Shown here one piece after another: positions 1 through 6,437 of a stretch of 8,073 nt of DNA. The stretch lies in assembly GCA_009699665.1 (NCBI GenBank), contig WLNS01000060.1:1-8073 (forward strand), written 5' to 3'. This DNA comes from Actinomycetota bacterium (GTDB lineage: Bacteria; Actinomycetota; Actinomycetes; Actinomycetales; Microbacteriaceae). The position numbers were made by a program, and so were the translations under genes. Within the stretch, counting starts at the first letter, position 1; every line of letters starts with the position of its first letter. A model generated the notes under the pieces. It was not told the DNA's origin. It ran no database searches and saw only the letters and a program-made list of their open reading frames with translations.

Positions 1-1
1 G

Positions 2-388
2 AACCCGCTTCTTGGCGTCATCGGCTGGCCCGTCGTGATGACGACGGGCGTCAGTATGCTTGCCGGAGCGCGCTTCGCCAACTGGTTCTGGCGAGCCTTC
101 GACATTGTCGCCGGACTGGCTTTTCTGGCTGTCATCTGGCTCTACATCGAGAGCGTCTTCAGCCTGGGCACGCTCTGCCCGTGGTGCATGGTGACCTGGG
201 TGGCCACAATTACGTTAGTCGTGGTGGTCAAGGGCTATGCACTGAAGAACGGCGTGTGGGGATCCAGGCCGTGGGTTCTCGCCGCCGGCGCAAAAACGCT
301 CTCGTGGTCACCGACTATCATCATCGGAATCTTGCTCATCGAAGCTGTCATCGCCCAATTCCGTTTGGACTGGATTCACAACCTCTAA
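2..388 (+). CDS. Vitamin K epoxide reductase family protein (C-terminal part, cut by window edge)
   Basis: The reading frame is already open at base 2 and runs to a TAA at 386-388, giving 128 visible residues; the start lies outside the window. The fragment opens with NPLLGVIGW, a block typical of bacterial VKOR homologues. It contains hydrophobic membrane segments at about residues 8-22, 33-54, 61-77 and 104-120 of the fragment. The active-site CXXC is CPWC at fragment residues 59-62, just before a membrane helix as the family requires. Bacterial VKORs reoxidise a DsbA-like thiol oxidoreductase and pass electrons to quinone, supporting disulfide formation outside the membrane. The upstream loop cysteine pair would lie in the missing part. 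The gene converges on ndk and is not in its operon. The partner DsbA-like protein is not in view. Family assignment is firm; the exact redox partner is unknown. Confidence 0.88.
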   Translation, partial: NPLLGVIGWPVVMTTGVSMLAGARFANWFWRAFDIVAGLAFLAVIWLYIESVFSLGTLCPWCMVTWVATITLVVVVKGYALKNGVWGSRPWVLAAGAKTLSWSPTIIIGILLIEAVIAQFRLDWIHNL

Positions 389-394
389 CGGGAG

Positions 395-431
395 TCGCCG
401 AACAAGCGGGTCGGCGAAGAGCCTCAGCTCT
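395..431. terminator. Two adjacent hairpins at a convergent gene end (candidate terminator)
   Basis: Between the VKOR stop and the ndk stop there is a perfect 7-bp inverted repeat, TCGCCGA (395-401) with TCGGCGA (411-417), and a 9-nt loop. Immediately after it comes a second hairpin, AGAGC (418-422) with GCTCT (427-431), with a 4-nt loop that covers the ndk stop codon. Neither is followed by a clear T-run on either strand, so a canonical intrinsic terminator is not shown. The position between convergent genes makes bidirectional termination or 3'-end protection the natural inference. Confidence 0.45.
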
Positions 432-852
432 GAGGAAACCAGAGAGTCAGTTCGCGTGCTGCCGACTCTGATGCGTCAGATCCGTGAACCAGATTCTGTT
501 GCACCGCGGCGCCCCAGTCGCGTGCCAAGTCACCTCGGATAGTTCCGGGCGCGGCGGTTGTGGGATCGGTCGCTCCCGCGAGAGAGCGAAAGCCTTCGAT
601 AACACGTTCTCCGCGCAGACGCACCGCAACTATCGGTCCACTGCCCATGAACTCAACGAGGGGCTCAAAAAACGGCTTTCCCTCGTGTTCGGCATAGTGT
701 GCCACCAGCAGCTCGCGATCAGCGCGCATCATGCGCACATCAACGATCGTGTATCCCTTCGCTTCAATGCGTCGAAGAATTTCACCGGTGAGGTTGCGTT
801 CAACGCCATCGGGCTTCACGAGAACAAGGGTCTCCTCGATGTGTGTACTCAT
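424..852 (-). CDS. ndk: Nucleoside diphosphate kinase
   Basis: This 142-residue protein has the usual length for bacterial Ndk. It transfers the gamma phosphate of ATP to other NDPs through a phosphohistidine, balancing NTP and dNTP pools in the cytoplasm. Visible motifs are LVKPDGV at 11-17 with Lys13, the YAEHEGKPFF segment at 53-62, GATDPTTAAPGTIRGD at 93-108, and the catalytic block NLVHGSD at 120-126 with His123 as the phosphorylated residue. No key residue is missing; the position after HGSD is Ala where many homologues have Ser. The ATG at 852 lies 3 nt after the DUF4233 stop. A purine-rich AAGGA (867-863) sits 10 nt upstream, inside the end of the preceding gene. It is the last gene of the leftward cluster, and its stop falls in a hairpin shared with the convergent VKOR gene end. 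Confidence 0.97.
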   Translation of the reverse strand: MSTHIEETLVLVKPDGVERNLTGEILRRIEAKGYTIVDVRMMRADRELLVAHYAEHEGKPFFEPLVEFMGSGPIVAVRLRGERVIEGFRSLAGATDPTTAAPGTIRGDLARDWGAAVQQNLVHGSDASESAARELTLWFPQS

Positions 853-855
853 TCT

Positions 856-1254
856 CTATGCATCCTTTTCCTCAGCATTGATTCTCTCTTGGTTTCGGCT
901 CTGGTCAATTCTTGCGCCTCGAACGAGGGCAAAAATCCACATCCCGACAAAGACGAGGCCCACGGCGAACATGGCGCCCACGAGAAATCCTGACGCCATC
1001 ACCGCGGCCTGAGCAATCCAGCCCAAAACTATTCCCGCTGTGTAGCGAGCGAAAAGGGCTGCCGCAACGAGAACGACAATCACTAATCCTCCCCCCACGA
1101 AGGCGGGAACCGGCTCTAACGCTTTGAGCCCAAAGACAGTGAGCGCACCCAGCCCAACAACTATTGCTTCGAACCCCAGCACAATCGCCATCAAGGATTC
1201 ACGCACACCCCGATCGCGGCGACCACCACTGTGCCGACTCATTCGCGAACTCAT
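856..1254 (-). CDS. DUF4233 family small membrane protein
   Basis: The predicted protein has 132 residues. A basic N-terminus (many Arg and Ser in residues 1-20) precedes four likely membrane helices at about 21-42, 51-68, 73-92 and 94-111. The C-terminal tail is charged and ends in EEKDA. The opening of helix 1 (LMAIVLGFEAIVV) and the position between folC and ndk match the actinobacterial DUF4233 family, whose function is unknown. An ATG at 1287 is also in frame. I chose 1254 because it overlaps the folC stop as ATGA and has a GAGGAG ribosome binding site 8 nt upstream, pointing to translational coupling. An in-frame Met at residue 5 is a less likely start. The conserved neighbourhood hints at co-expression with folate and nucleotide genes, but no biochemical role can be read from the sequence. 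Confidence 0.85.
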   Translation of the reverse strand: MSSRMSRHSGGRRDRGVRESLMAIVLGFEAIVVGLGALTVFGLKALEPVPAFVGGGLVIVVLVAAALFARYTAGIVLGWIAQAAVMASGFLVGAMFAVGLVFVGMWIFALVRGARIDQSRNQERINAEEKDA

Positions 1255-2612
1255 TGCCACTTCTCCTCTAACGCCACGAGCATGCACAGACCCACCAACG
1301 AAATAGACCCGGTCACAACAACTGCCCCCTTCGAGCTCATGGCCGCATACGCGCGGGCTTCGGCAAAGGCGACTCTGGGGTCTGCCTGAACGATCACGTC
1401 GAGGTCTGTCGTCGGCGATATTTTCTGCGCCAAGAGATCCGGTGACGCCGCGCGATCGCTAGGAGCGGTCGTGAGGATCACGCGCTGAACGAACGGAGAA
1501 AGCGTAGCGAGCATATCGGCGTGATCCTTATCAGAGAGTACGCCAAAAACGAGCGTCACGTCGTCGAGGTGAAAATACGTCTCGAGCGCCTCAACCAGAG
1601 ATTGTGCGCCGTGCGGGTTGTGGGCTGAATCGACGATAACCACAGGTTGCGAGGCAATCCGTTGAAGGCGCCCGGGCGACGTGACCGAGCGAAAAGCTTC
1701 GGCAACCGCGTGCGCGTCAAGACCACGACGTGCGCCGCCCAAAAACGACTCCGTGGCCATCACCGCAACCCCCGCGTTTACTGCCTGATGGTCACCCAGT
1801 AGGTCGATAAACACATCGTCATAGGCGTCAGCAATGCCCTTGATCGAGGCCAGCTGCCCGCCGACGGCAACCTCCGAGACAACCGATGTTCCTCCCGTAC
1901 CCAGAATGTTGATCACCGACTCGGTCATCTCGGCAGCTTGCCGAAGGACGCGCTCGGCCTCAGGCGCTTGGGGAGCAGACACGACCATTGCGGCGGGCTT
2001 AATGATGCCCGACTTTGTGCGCGCGATTGACTCGACGTCGGGACCGAGTCGTTCCATGTGATCCAACGCAATCGGCGTGAAGACGGCGACGACCCCATCG
2101 GCCACATTCGTGGCATCCCACTCACCGCCCATGCCCGCCTCGACAACAGCCACGTCAACGGGTGCGTCGGCAAAGCAGGCAAAGGCAAGAATCGTCAAGA
2201 CCTCAAAGAAGGTGAGGCGTACCTCACCGGCCGCCACGAGTTCGGCATCAACCATGGCGACATACGGTGAGATATCGACCCAGTTGGCCACCAGCGCATC
2301 GTCGGCAATGGGAGCCCCATCAATCTGAAGACGCTCATTGAACGAAATCAAGTGAGGACTGGTGAACAAGCCTGTCCGCAATCCGAGTTCGCGCAGCAGG
2401 GCCTCGATCATGCGAGCCGTTGACGTCTTGCCGTTGGTACCCGCCACGTGGATCACCGGATAAGCCCGGTGGACGTCGCCGAGCAGCTCGACAACGCGAC
2501 GGGTGGGTTCGAGGCGAGGCTGTGGTTCGCCCTCCCCCATGCGCGCTAAGAGCTCGTCATAGACCAGCTGAGCCGCGTGTGCGTATTCTGCCGCTTCGCT
2601 CGATTCAGACAT
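1251..2612 (-). CDS. folC: Bifunctional folylpolyglutamate synthase / dihydrofolate synthase
   Basis: The 453-residue protein belongs to the Mur-ligase-like FolC family. It adds L-glutamate to dihydropteroate and to folates with ATP, in the cytoplasm. The N-terminal ATP-binding domain has the P-loop GTNGKTST at 58-65, the folate-loop segment FTSPHLISFNER at 83-94, and EAGMGGEWDATN at 158-169. The ATP-site segment LLGDHQAVNA is at 271-280. The C-terminal domain carries GRLQ at 314-317, DSAHNPHG at 328-335 and TGSISLVG at 434-441. All expected blocks are present at normal spacing. The frame stays open upstream to 2867, but that stretch only shadows ileS in another frame. The ATG at 2612 begins the conserved protein and overlaps the ileS stop by 8 nt, with a GGAG (2626-2623) 10 nt upstream. 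Its stop overlaps the next gene as ATGA. One gene probably serves both activities. Confidence 0.96.
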   Translation of the reverse strand: MSESSEAAEYAHAAQLVYDELLARMGEGEPQPRLEPTRRVVELLGDVHRAYPVIHVAGTNGKTSTARMIEALLRELGLRTGLFTSPHLISFNERLQIDGAPIADDALVANWVDISPYVAMVDAELVAAGEVRLTFFEVLTILAFACFADAPVDVAVVEAGMGGEWDATNVADGVVAVFTPIALDHMERLGPDVESIARTKSGIIKPAAMVVSAPQAPEAERVLRQAAEMTESVINILGTGGTSVVSEVAVGGQLASIKGIADAYDDVFIDLLGDHQAVNAGVAVMATESFLGGARRGLDAHAVAEAFRSVTSPGRLQRIASQPVVIVDSAHNPHGAQSLVEALETYFHLDDVTLVFGVLSDKDHADMLATLSPFVQRVILTTAPSDRAASPDLLAQKISPTTDLDVIVQADPRVAFAEARAYAAMSSKGAVVVTGSISLVGLCMLVALEEKWQ

Positions 2613-5600
2613 TCTGGGTTCGCTCCGTTCGCGACAACGCAACGACGAACGCTCCGCGATTGGCGAATGCGTTGGCCTCGAAGCTGGCGAAGTGTTCCAC
2701 GTCGACCGCGGCGACCGCCCCGATCCACTCCGAGACGAGCTGATCGGCCAACCCGGGCAAGAGGTCGTACGTCTGCGGTGAGTGCACGGAAAACTCGGTG
2801 GCCAGCGTCTCGCCGGGGATGTCTGCGCCCGTGTCGAGCACCAGGGCATCGGCATCGTCCTGGTCAAAACACACCACGTCCAACACGATCCTGTCGCTCA
2901 CATCGAAGCCGGCCGCCTTGCGGGTGTCTTGCACGGCTCGAATGACGTCGCGCTGAAGGCCTTCCGCCTCGAGTTCTGGCGTCGTCGTGACGTCGAGAAG
3001 AACGAAGCCACCGCTGGGAATCAACGCGAGGGCGCGATCGTCGTGATCGCCCGTCGCTGCCGTTTCTAGCGTCAACTCGTACTCTCCCGACTCGAGTTGG
3101 GTGCCGCCGGCAACCACGACACCGTCAATCTCCATCCAGTCTCCGCTCTTGGCCGCCTGGATGATGCGCTGAACGTCTTTACCCAGCCGGGGGCCGGCGG
3201 CCCGAGCATTCACCGACAGGCGTGAGGTAATGCCAAACTCTGCGGCACTGTTCTCCGTCCAGGCCGTGTTGGTCACCGTCTTCACATTCAGTTCATCACG
3301 CAGAATGTCGGCAAAGTTGTTGAGCGCGTCGGCCCGATCCGTGACCACAACGAGTCCCGCCAAGGGCAAGCGCACGCGTCGGCCCGTCTGCTTGCGCAGG
3401 GCCAGCGCGGTCGACACAATCTCGCGCACGTGGTCCATCTCGACGACGAGTTCTGCAGCATTCGGAAAGACTGAAGCGTCCGGCCAATTCGTGAGGTGAA
3501 CGGAGCGACCTCCCGTCAGCCCCTGCCACATGCGCTCCGTGATGAGGGGCAAGAAGGGCGCGGCCACGCGAGTGATTGTCTCGAGCACGGTAAAGAGTGT
3601 GTCGAACGCGTCGCGGCCATCTTGCGTAGCCGAACCCGACCAGAAGCGGTCGCGCGAGCGACGCACGTACCAGTTGGTCAACACGTCGGCAAAGTCGCGC
3701 AGGGTGGCCGCTGCCAACGTCGAGTCGAGCGCATCGAGGTGGTCTTGGACGGTGCGAATAACGTCACCGGTCTTTGCGAGCAGGTAGCGATCCAGCACGT
3801 TCGCGCTATCGGTGCGCCACACCGCATCGTAGCCGTCAGCGTTGGCGTAGAGCGTGAAGAAGTAATAGGTGCTCCACAGGGGCAACAGCACCTGGCGGGC
3901 CCCCTCACGAATACCCTCCTCAGTGACGACGAGATTGCCGCCGCGCAGCACCGACGAGCTCATCAGGAACCAGCGCATGGCGTCGGAGCCGTCGCGCTCA
4001 AAGACCTCGTTGACATCCGGGTAGTTGCGCAGCGACTTCGACATCTTCTGACCATCTTTGCCGAGCACGATGCCGTGGCTGATCACGTTCTTGAACGCCG
4101 GGCGGTCAAACAGGGCCGTGGCCAACACGTGCATCGTGTAAAACCAACCGCGCGTTTGCCCGATGTACTCGACGATGTAGTCGGCCGGATTGTGCGTATC
4201 GAACCAGTCACGATTCTCGAACGGGTAATGCACTTGCGCAAACGGCATCGACCCCGAATCAAACCACACGTCAAGCACGTCAGGGATGCGACGCATGGTG
4301 GATGCACCCGAGGGGTCATCGGGATTGGGGCGCGTGAGATCGTCGATGTGCGGGCGATGCAGATCGGTGGGACGCACGCCAAAGTCACGCTCAAGCTCGT
4401 CGAGCGAGCCGTATACGTCGACGCGCGGGTAATCCGGGTTGTCGCTCTTCCACACGGGAATGGGTGAACCCCAGAATCGATTGCGACTGATTGACCAGTC
4501 GCGTGCTCCCTCGAGCCACTTGCCAAACTGTCCGTCTTTAACGTTGTCGGGAACCCAGTTGATTTGTTGGTTGAGCTCAACCATGCGATCGCGGAATTCG
4601 GTGACACGCACGAACCACGACGACACGGCTCGATAGATCAGCGGATTACGGCAGCGCCAACAGTGTGGATATGAGTGTTCGTAACTGGCCACGCGAACCA
4701 ACCGGCCCATCTCGCGCAGCAATTTGGTCAGCGGCTTGTTCGCGTCGAAGACCTGCTGGCCGGCCACCTCAGTAATGCGTGGAAGAAAGACACCGCCGTC
4801 ATTCACCGAAATCATGACCGGAATGCCATTCTCCTCGCAGACCTTCTGGTCGTCCTCGCCGTAGGCGGGAGCCAGGTGCACGATTCCTGTTCCGTCGGCC
4901 GTGGTGACGAAGTCGGCTGGCAGAATGCGCCAGGCATTTTCGACGTATTCCGGTTCGTCGGCAAAGTAGTCCCAGAGGCGTTGGTAGTGAACGCCGAAAA
5001 GGTCGCTGCCCAGCAGGGTGGTGGTTGCCGCGGCCCGCACCTCGTGCGCATCGGCATAGCCGAGCTCCTTGGCATATGCCCCGGCCAGATCCTCGGCAAT
5101 GAGGAACGCCGGTTGAGTAGTCGACGCAGCGCCACTCGCTGGTTGAGTAGTCGACGCCGTCGACGTATCGAAACCGTCAATGGCAAACGCCGGCCCCGCC
5201 GGCACAACCACGTAGCTGATGCCCGGACCCACGGCGAGCGCCGCGTTCGTGGGCAGGGTCCACGGGGTCGTGGTCCACGCGAGTGCCTGCACTCCCCCGA
5301 GCCCGAGGCCCTCGGCACGTTCTCCCGTCAGCGGGAATGCGACGGTGACCGACTGGTCTTGGCGTATCTTGTAGACGTCGTCATCCATGCGAAGTTCGTG
5401 ATTGCTGAGCGGTGTCTGGTCGCGCCAACAGTAGGGCAAGACCCGGTAGCCCTCGTAGGCGAGTCCCTTGTCGTGCAGTTGCTTGAACGCCCAGATGGCG
5501 CTCTCCATGAAGGTGATGTCGAGGGTCTTGTAGTCATTGTCAAAATCAACCCAGCGCGCCTGGCGCGTGACATATTCCTGCCACTCGTGCGTGTACTTGA

Positions 5601-6057
5601 GAACGGACTCGCGCGCCACCTTGTTGAAGGCCGCGATGCCCATCTCTTCGATCTGGCTCTTGTCGGTGATGCCCAGTTGACGCTCGGCTTCGAGTTCGGC
5701 GGGCAGGCCGTGTGTGTCCCACCCGAATCGGCGCTCAACGCGCTTGCCACGCATGGTCTGGTAGCGAGGAAAAAGGTCTTTGGCATATCCCGTCAGCAGG
5801 TGACCGTAGTGCGGCAGGCCGTTGGCAAAAGGCGGACCGTCGTAGAACACCCATTCTTCGGCCCCCTGCTCGGCCCGCTGTGCGATCGACGCACGGAACG
5901 TATCATCGGCTTTCCAGAAGGCGAGCACCTGCTCTTCAATGGCGGGAAACGATGGAGAGGGCACCACTTCGTCGGCCGACGCGGTTGCGCTTACATCGTC
6001 GACGGATGCTTCGTCAGGTTCAGCGCGGCGGCTTTGAGGGGACTTGGGGTATGTCAC
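2605..6057 (-). CDS. ileS: Isoleucyl-tRNA synthetase, eukaryote-like (type 2) form
   Basis: This 1150-residue class I enzyme charges tRNA-Ile with isoleucine in the cytoplasm and edits misactivated valine. Motifs in order: HYGH (the HIGH motif) at 83-86, GWDTHGLPAE at 112-121, the editing-domain threonine-rich WTTTPWTLPTN at 261-271, GTGIVHLAPAYGEDD at 389-403, CWRC at 466-469, LDVWFDSG at 595-602, and KMSKS at 671-675. An anticodon-binding region follows from about 740 and a long C-terminal domain ends in TQNV. HYGH and GWDTHGLP resemble the eukaryote-like IleRS found in mycobacteria, often mupirocin-resistant, rather than the E. coli type. The GTG at 6057 is chosen because AGGAG lies 6 nt upstream; the in-frame ATG at 6087 has no such site and falls in the leader's sequestrator loop. 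Residues 1-38 are a low-complexity Ser/Ala/acidic extension. Residues 295-316 come from an in-frame repeat. It heads the cluster with folC, DUF4233 and ndk. Confidence 0.97.
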   Translation of the reverse strand: MTYPKSPQSRRAEPDEASVDDVSATASADEVVPSPSFPAIEEQVLAFWKADDTFRASIAQRAEQGAEEWVFYDGPPFANGLPHYGHLLTGYAKDLFPRYQTMRGKRVERRFGWDTHGLPAELEAERQLGITDKSQIEEMGIAAFNKVARESVLKYTHEWQEYVTRQARWVDFDNDYKTLDITFMESAIWAFKQLHDKGLAYEGYRVLPYCWRDQTPLSNHELRMDDDVYKIRQDQSVTVAFPLTGERAEGLGLGGVQALAWTTTPWTLPTNAALAVGPGISYVVVPAGPAFAIDGFDTSTASTTQPASGAASTTQPAFLIAEDLAGAYAKELGYADAHEVRAAATTTLLGSDLFGVHYQRLWDYFADEPEYVENAWRILPADFVTTADGTGIVHLAPAYGEDDQKVCEENGIPVMISVNDGGVFLPRITEVAGQQVFDANKPLTKLLREMGRLVRVASYEHSYPHCWRCRNPLIYRAVSSWFVRVTEFRDRMVELNQQINWVPDNVKDGQFGKWLEGARDWSISRNRFWGSPIPVWKSDNPDYPRVDVYGSLDELERDFGVRPTDLHRPHIDDLTRPNPDDPSGASTMRRIPDVLDVWFDSGSMPFAQVHYPFENRDWFDTHNPADYIVEYIGQTRGWFYTMHVLATALFDRPAFKNVISHGIVLGKDGQKMSKSLRNYPDVNEVFERDGSDAMRWFLMSSSVLRGGNLVVTEEGIREGARQVLLPLWSTYYFFTLYANADGYDAVWRTDSANVLDRYLLAKTGDVIRTVQDHLDALDSTLAAATLRDFADVLTNWYVRRSRDRFWSGSATQDGRDAFDTLFTVLETITRVAAPFLPLITERMWQGLTGGRSVHLTNWPDASVFPNAAELVVEMDHVREIVSTALALRKQTGRRVRLPLAGLVVVTDRADALNNFADILRDELNVKTVTNTAWTENSAAEFGITSRLSVNARAAGPRLGKDVQRIIQAAKSGDWMEIDGVVVAGGTQLESGEYELTLETAATGDHDDRALALIPSGGFVLLDVTTTPELEAEGLQRDVIRAVQDTRKAAGFDVSDRIVLDVVCFDQDDADALVLDTGADIPGETLATEFSVHSPQTYDLLPGLADQLVSEWIGAVAAVDVEHFASFEANAFANRGAFVVALSRTERTQNV
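5111..5175 (-). repeat. Palindromic dispersed-type repeat, partly duplicated, inside ileS
   Basis: On the minus strand, one full 35-nt unit (5175-5141) starts GGTTTCGATAC and ends CTACTCAACC. Its core is two GTCGAC palindromes (5165-5160 and 5156-5151) separated by GGC. A second copy of the 3' part follows: the 17-nt GCGTCGACTACTCAACC occurs at 5157-5141 and again at 5127-5111, exactly 30 nt apart. From memory, this GGTTTCGATAC...TACTCAACC form is a frequent short palindromic repeat in Microbacteriaceae genomes, usually intergenic. Here it is read in frame as IleRS residues 295-316, low-complexity Thr, Ser, Ala, Gln and Pro with TTQPA twice. It lies in the connective-peptide/editing region between a YVVV strand and the conserved AEDLAGAYAKELG block, so it probably forms a surface loop. 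Confidence 0.8.
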
Positions 6058-6064
6058 GGGTTTC

Positions 6065-6101
6065 TCCTGAAACGAAGGATGGTTCATCGACTTCGCCAGG
6101 A
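6065..6101 (-). promoter_or_regulatory. SD sequestrator hairpin of ileS
   Basis: TCCTG (6101-6097) pairs with CAGGA (6069-6065), covering most of the ileS SD AGGAG (6068-6064). Stacked on it, GCGAAG (6096-6091) pairs with CTTCGT (6077-6072, one G-U pair), leaving only a 2-nt bulge and a 13-nt loop. The CCTG strand is the same one used by the antisequestrator, so the two folds exclude each other. This is the predicted off state when tRNA-Ile is charged. Confidence 0.75.
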
Positions 6102-6147
6102 CGCCCGTTTCGCCGTTTTCACTGCGATCCGTGCGCGGTACCACCTG
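6097..6147 (-). promoter_or_regulatory. T-box antisequestrator fold
   Basis: Helix A1 is CAGG (6147-6144) with CCTG (6100-6097). The 7-nt bulge UGGUACC (6143-6137) is followed by helix A2, GCGC (6136-6133) with GCGU (6104-6101, one G-U pair). This is the canonical T-box architecture, with the two helices contiguous on the 3' strand. Binding of the uncharged tRNA acceptor end in the bulge should favour this fold, which occupies CCTG and so releases the SD. Confidence 0.8.
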
Positions 6148-6296
6148 AGCTTGATCTCGCAAACGAGACCCTCTTGTTCTTTGGCTGTAACGGGCCAGAC
6201 CCATTCGGTTCTACTCTTCGCAGATGTCAAATCGCCCATCAACGAATTTCTTCCGAAGGCTCCCCGGTGATTGCCGGATCAATGCCCTTGCGAGCA

Positions 6297-6325
6297 AGTC
6301 TAGCTCGTTGCGAAAGCGGTTTCAG
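6297..6325 (-). promoter_or_regulatory. Candidate housekeeping sigma promoter for ileS leader
   Basis: CTGAAA (6325-6320) and TAGACT (6302-6297) are separated by 17 nt. Each matches its -35 or -10 consensus (TTGACA, TATAAT) at four of six positions. A start about 7 nt downstream, near 6290, would place transcription just before Stem I of the T-box, which supports the call. It remains a pattern match only. Confidence 0.45.
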
Positions 6326-6437
6326 AGTGATCGCCGCCGTGCGCCGGGTAATCTAGACACATCCCACATCTGAGGCACACTCGCCGGTTCGCCGGTAAAC
6401 GACGCGGTGCCGCACATACGACATACGAGGTCTATCT
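6326..6437 (+). other. valS upstream region, no clear regulatory element
   Basis: This stretch between the candidate ileS promoter and the valS start must contain the valS promoter, but no good -35/-10 pair stands out; TAATCT at 6349-6354 is the only weak -10-like word. Small features are an 8-nt tandem repeat, TCGCCGGT at 6381-6388 and 6389-6396, a 7-nt tandem repeat, ACATACG at 6414-6420 and 6421-6427, and a short GCGG-TG-CCGC inverted repeat at 6404-6413. No T-box is seen on the plus strand. Confidence 0.4.

Larger units (their letters stand above)
6055..6290 (-). promoter_or_regulatory. ileS T-box riboswitch leader (translational, ultrashort Stem I)
   Basis: The leader senses uncharged tRNA-Ile and controls ileS translation. 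Stem I is CCGG (6277-6274) with CCGG (6267-6264). Its 6-nt terminal loop, CAATCA, contains the Ile specifier AUC at 6271-6269, complementary to anticodon GAU. A conserved-looking GGGGAGCC-UUCGGAAGAA block follows. Stem III is GGTCTCG (6170-6164) with CGAGATC (6159-6153) and a TTTG loop. The T-box AGGTGGTACCGCGC is at 6146-6133; its UGGU bulge fits an ACCA tRNA end, as expected for tRNA-Ile with discriminator A. No terminator with a T-run is visible and the downstream pairing involves the SD, so control is inferred to be translational, as described for actinobacterial ileS leaders. The 5' end is estimated from the candidate promoter. Confidence 0.9.

Noticed and set aside
2613..2867. N-terminal extension of FolC by 85 codons
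   Set aside because: The extension shadows the ileS C-terminus in another frame and is Arg/Ser/Pro-rich; the conserved FolC protein starts at 2612.
3496..4467. A 323-codon open frame on the plus strand inside ileS
   Set aside because: Shadow of ileS, with low-quality Arg/His/Val-rich composition and no domain or ribosome binding site.
424..6057. A novel defence or accessory system within the minus-strand cluster
   Set aside because: All four genes are recognisable conserved actinobacterial genes with intact motifs; nothing suggests an island.
6084..6239. Possible leader peptide on the minus strand within the ileS leader, from an ATG at 6239 to a TGA at 6086-6084
   Set aside because: No SD, no run of isoleucine codons, and it passes through the structured T-box elements, so a peptide attenuator is not supported.
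4675..6270. A 531-codon open frame on the plus strand opposite ileS
   Set aside because: It is fully antisense to a strongly conserved synthetase, has no recognisable domain, and runs across the T-box leader. Long antisense frames are common opposite GC-rich genes.
6404..6413. GCGGTGCCGC before valS as a T-box-like or operator site
   Set aside because: It lacks the UGGN and surrounding T-box consensus, and the inverted repeat is only 4 bp with a 2-nt loop.
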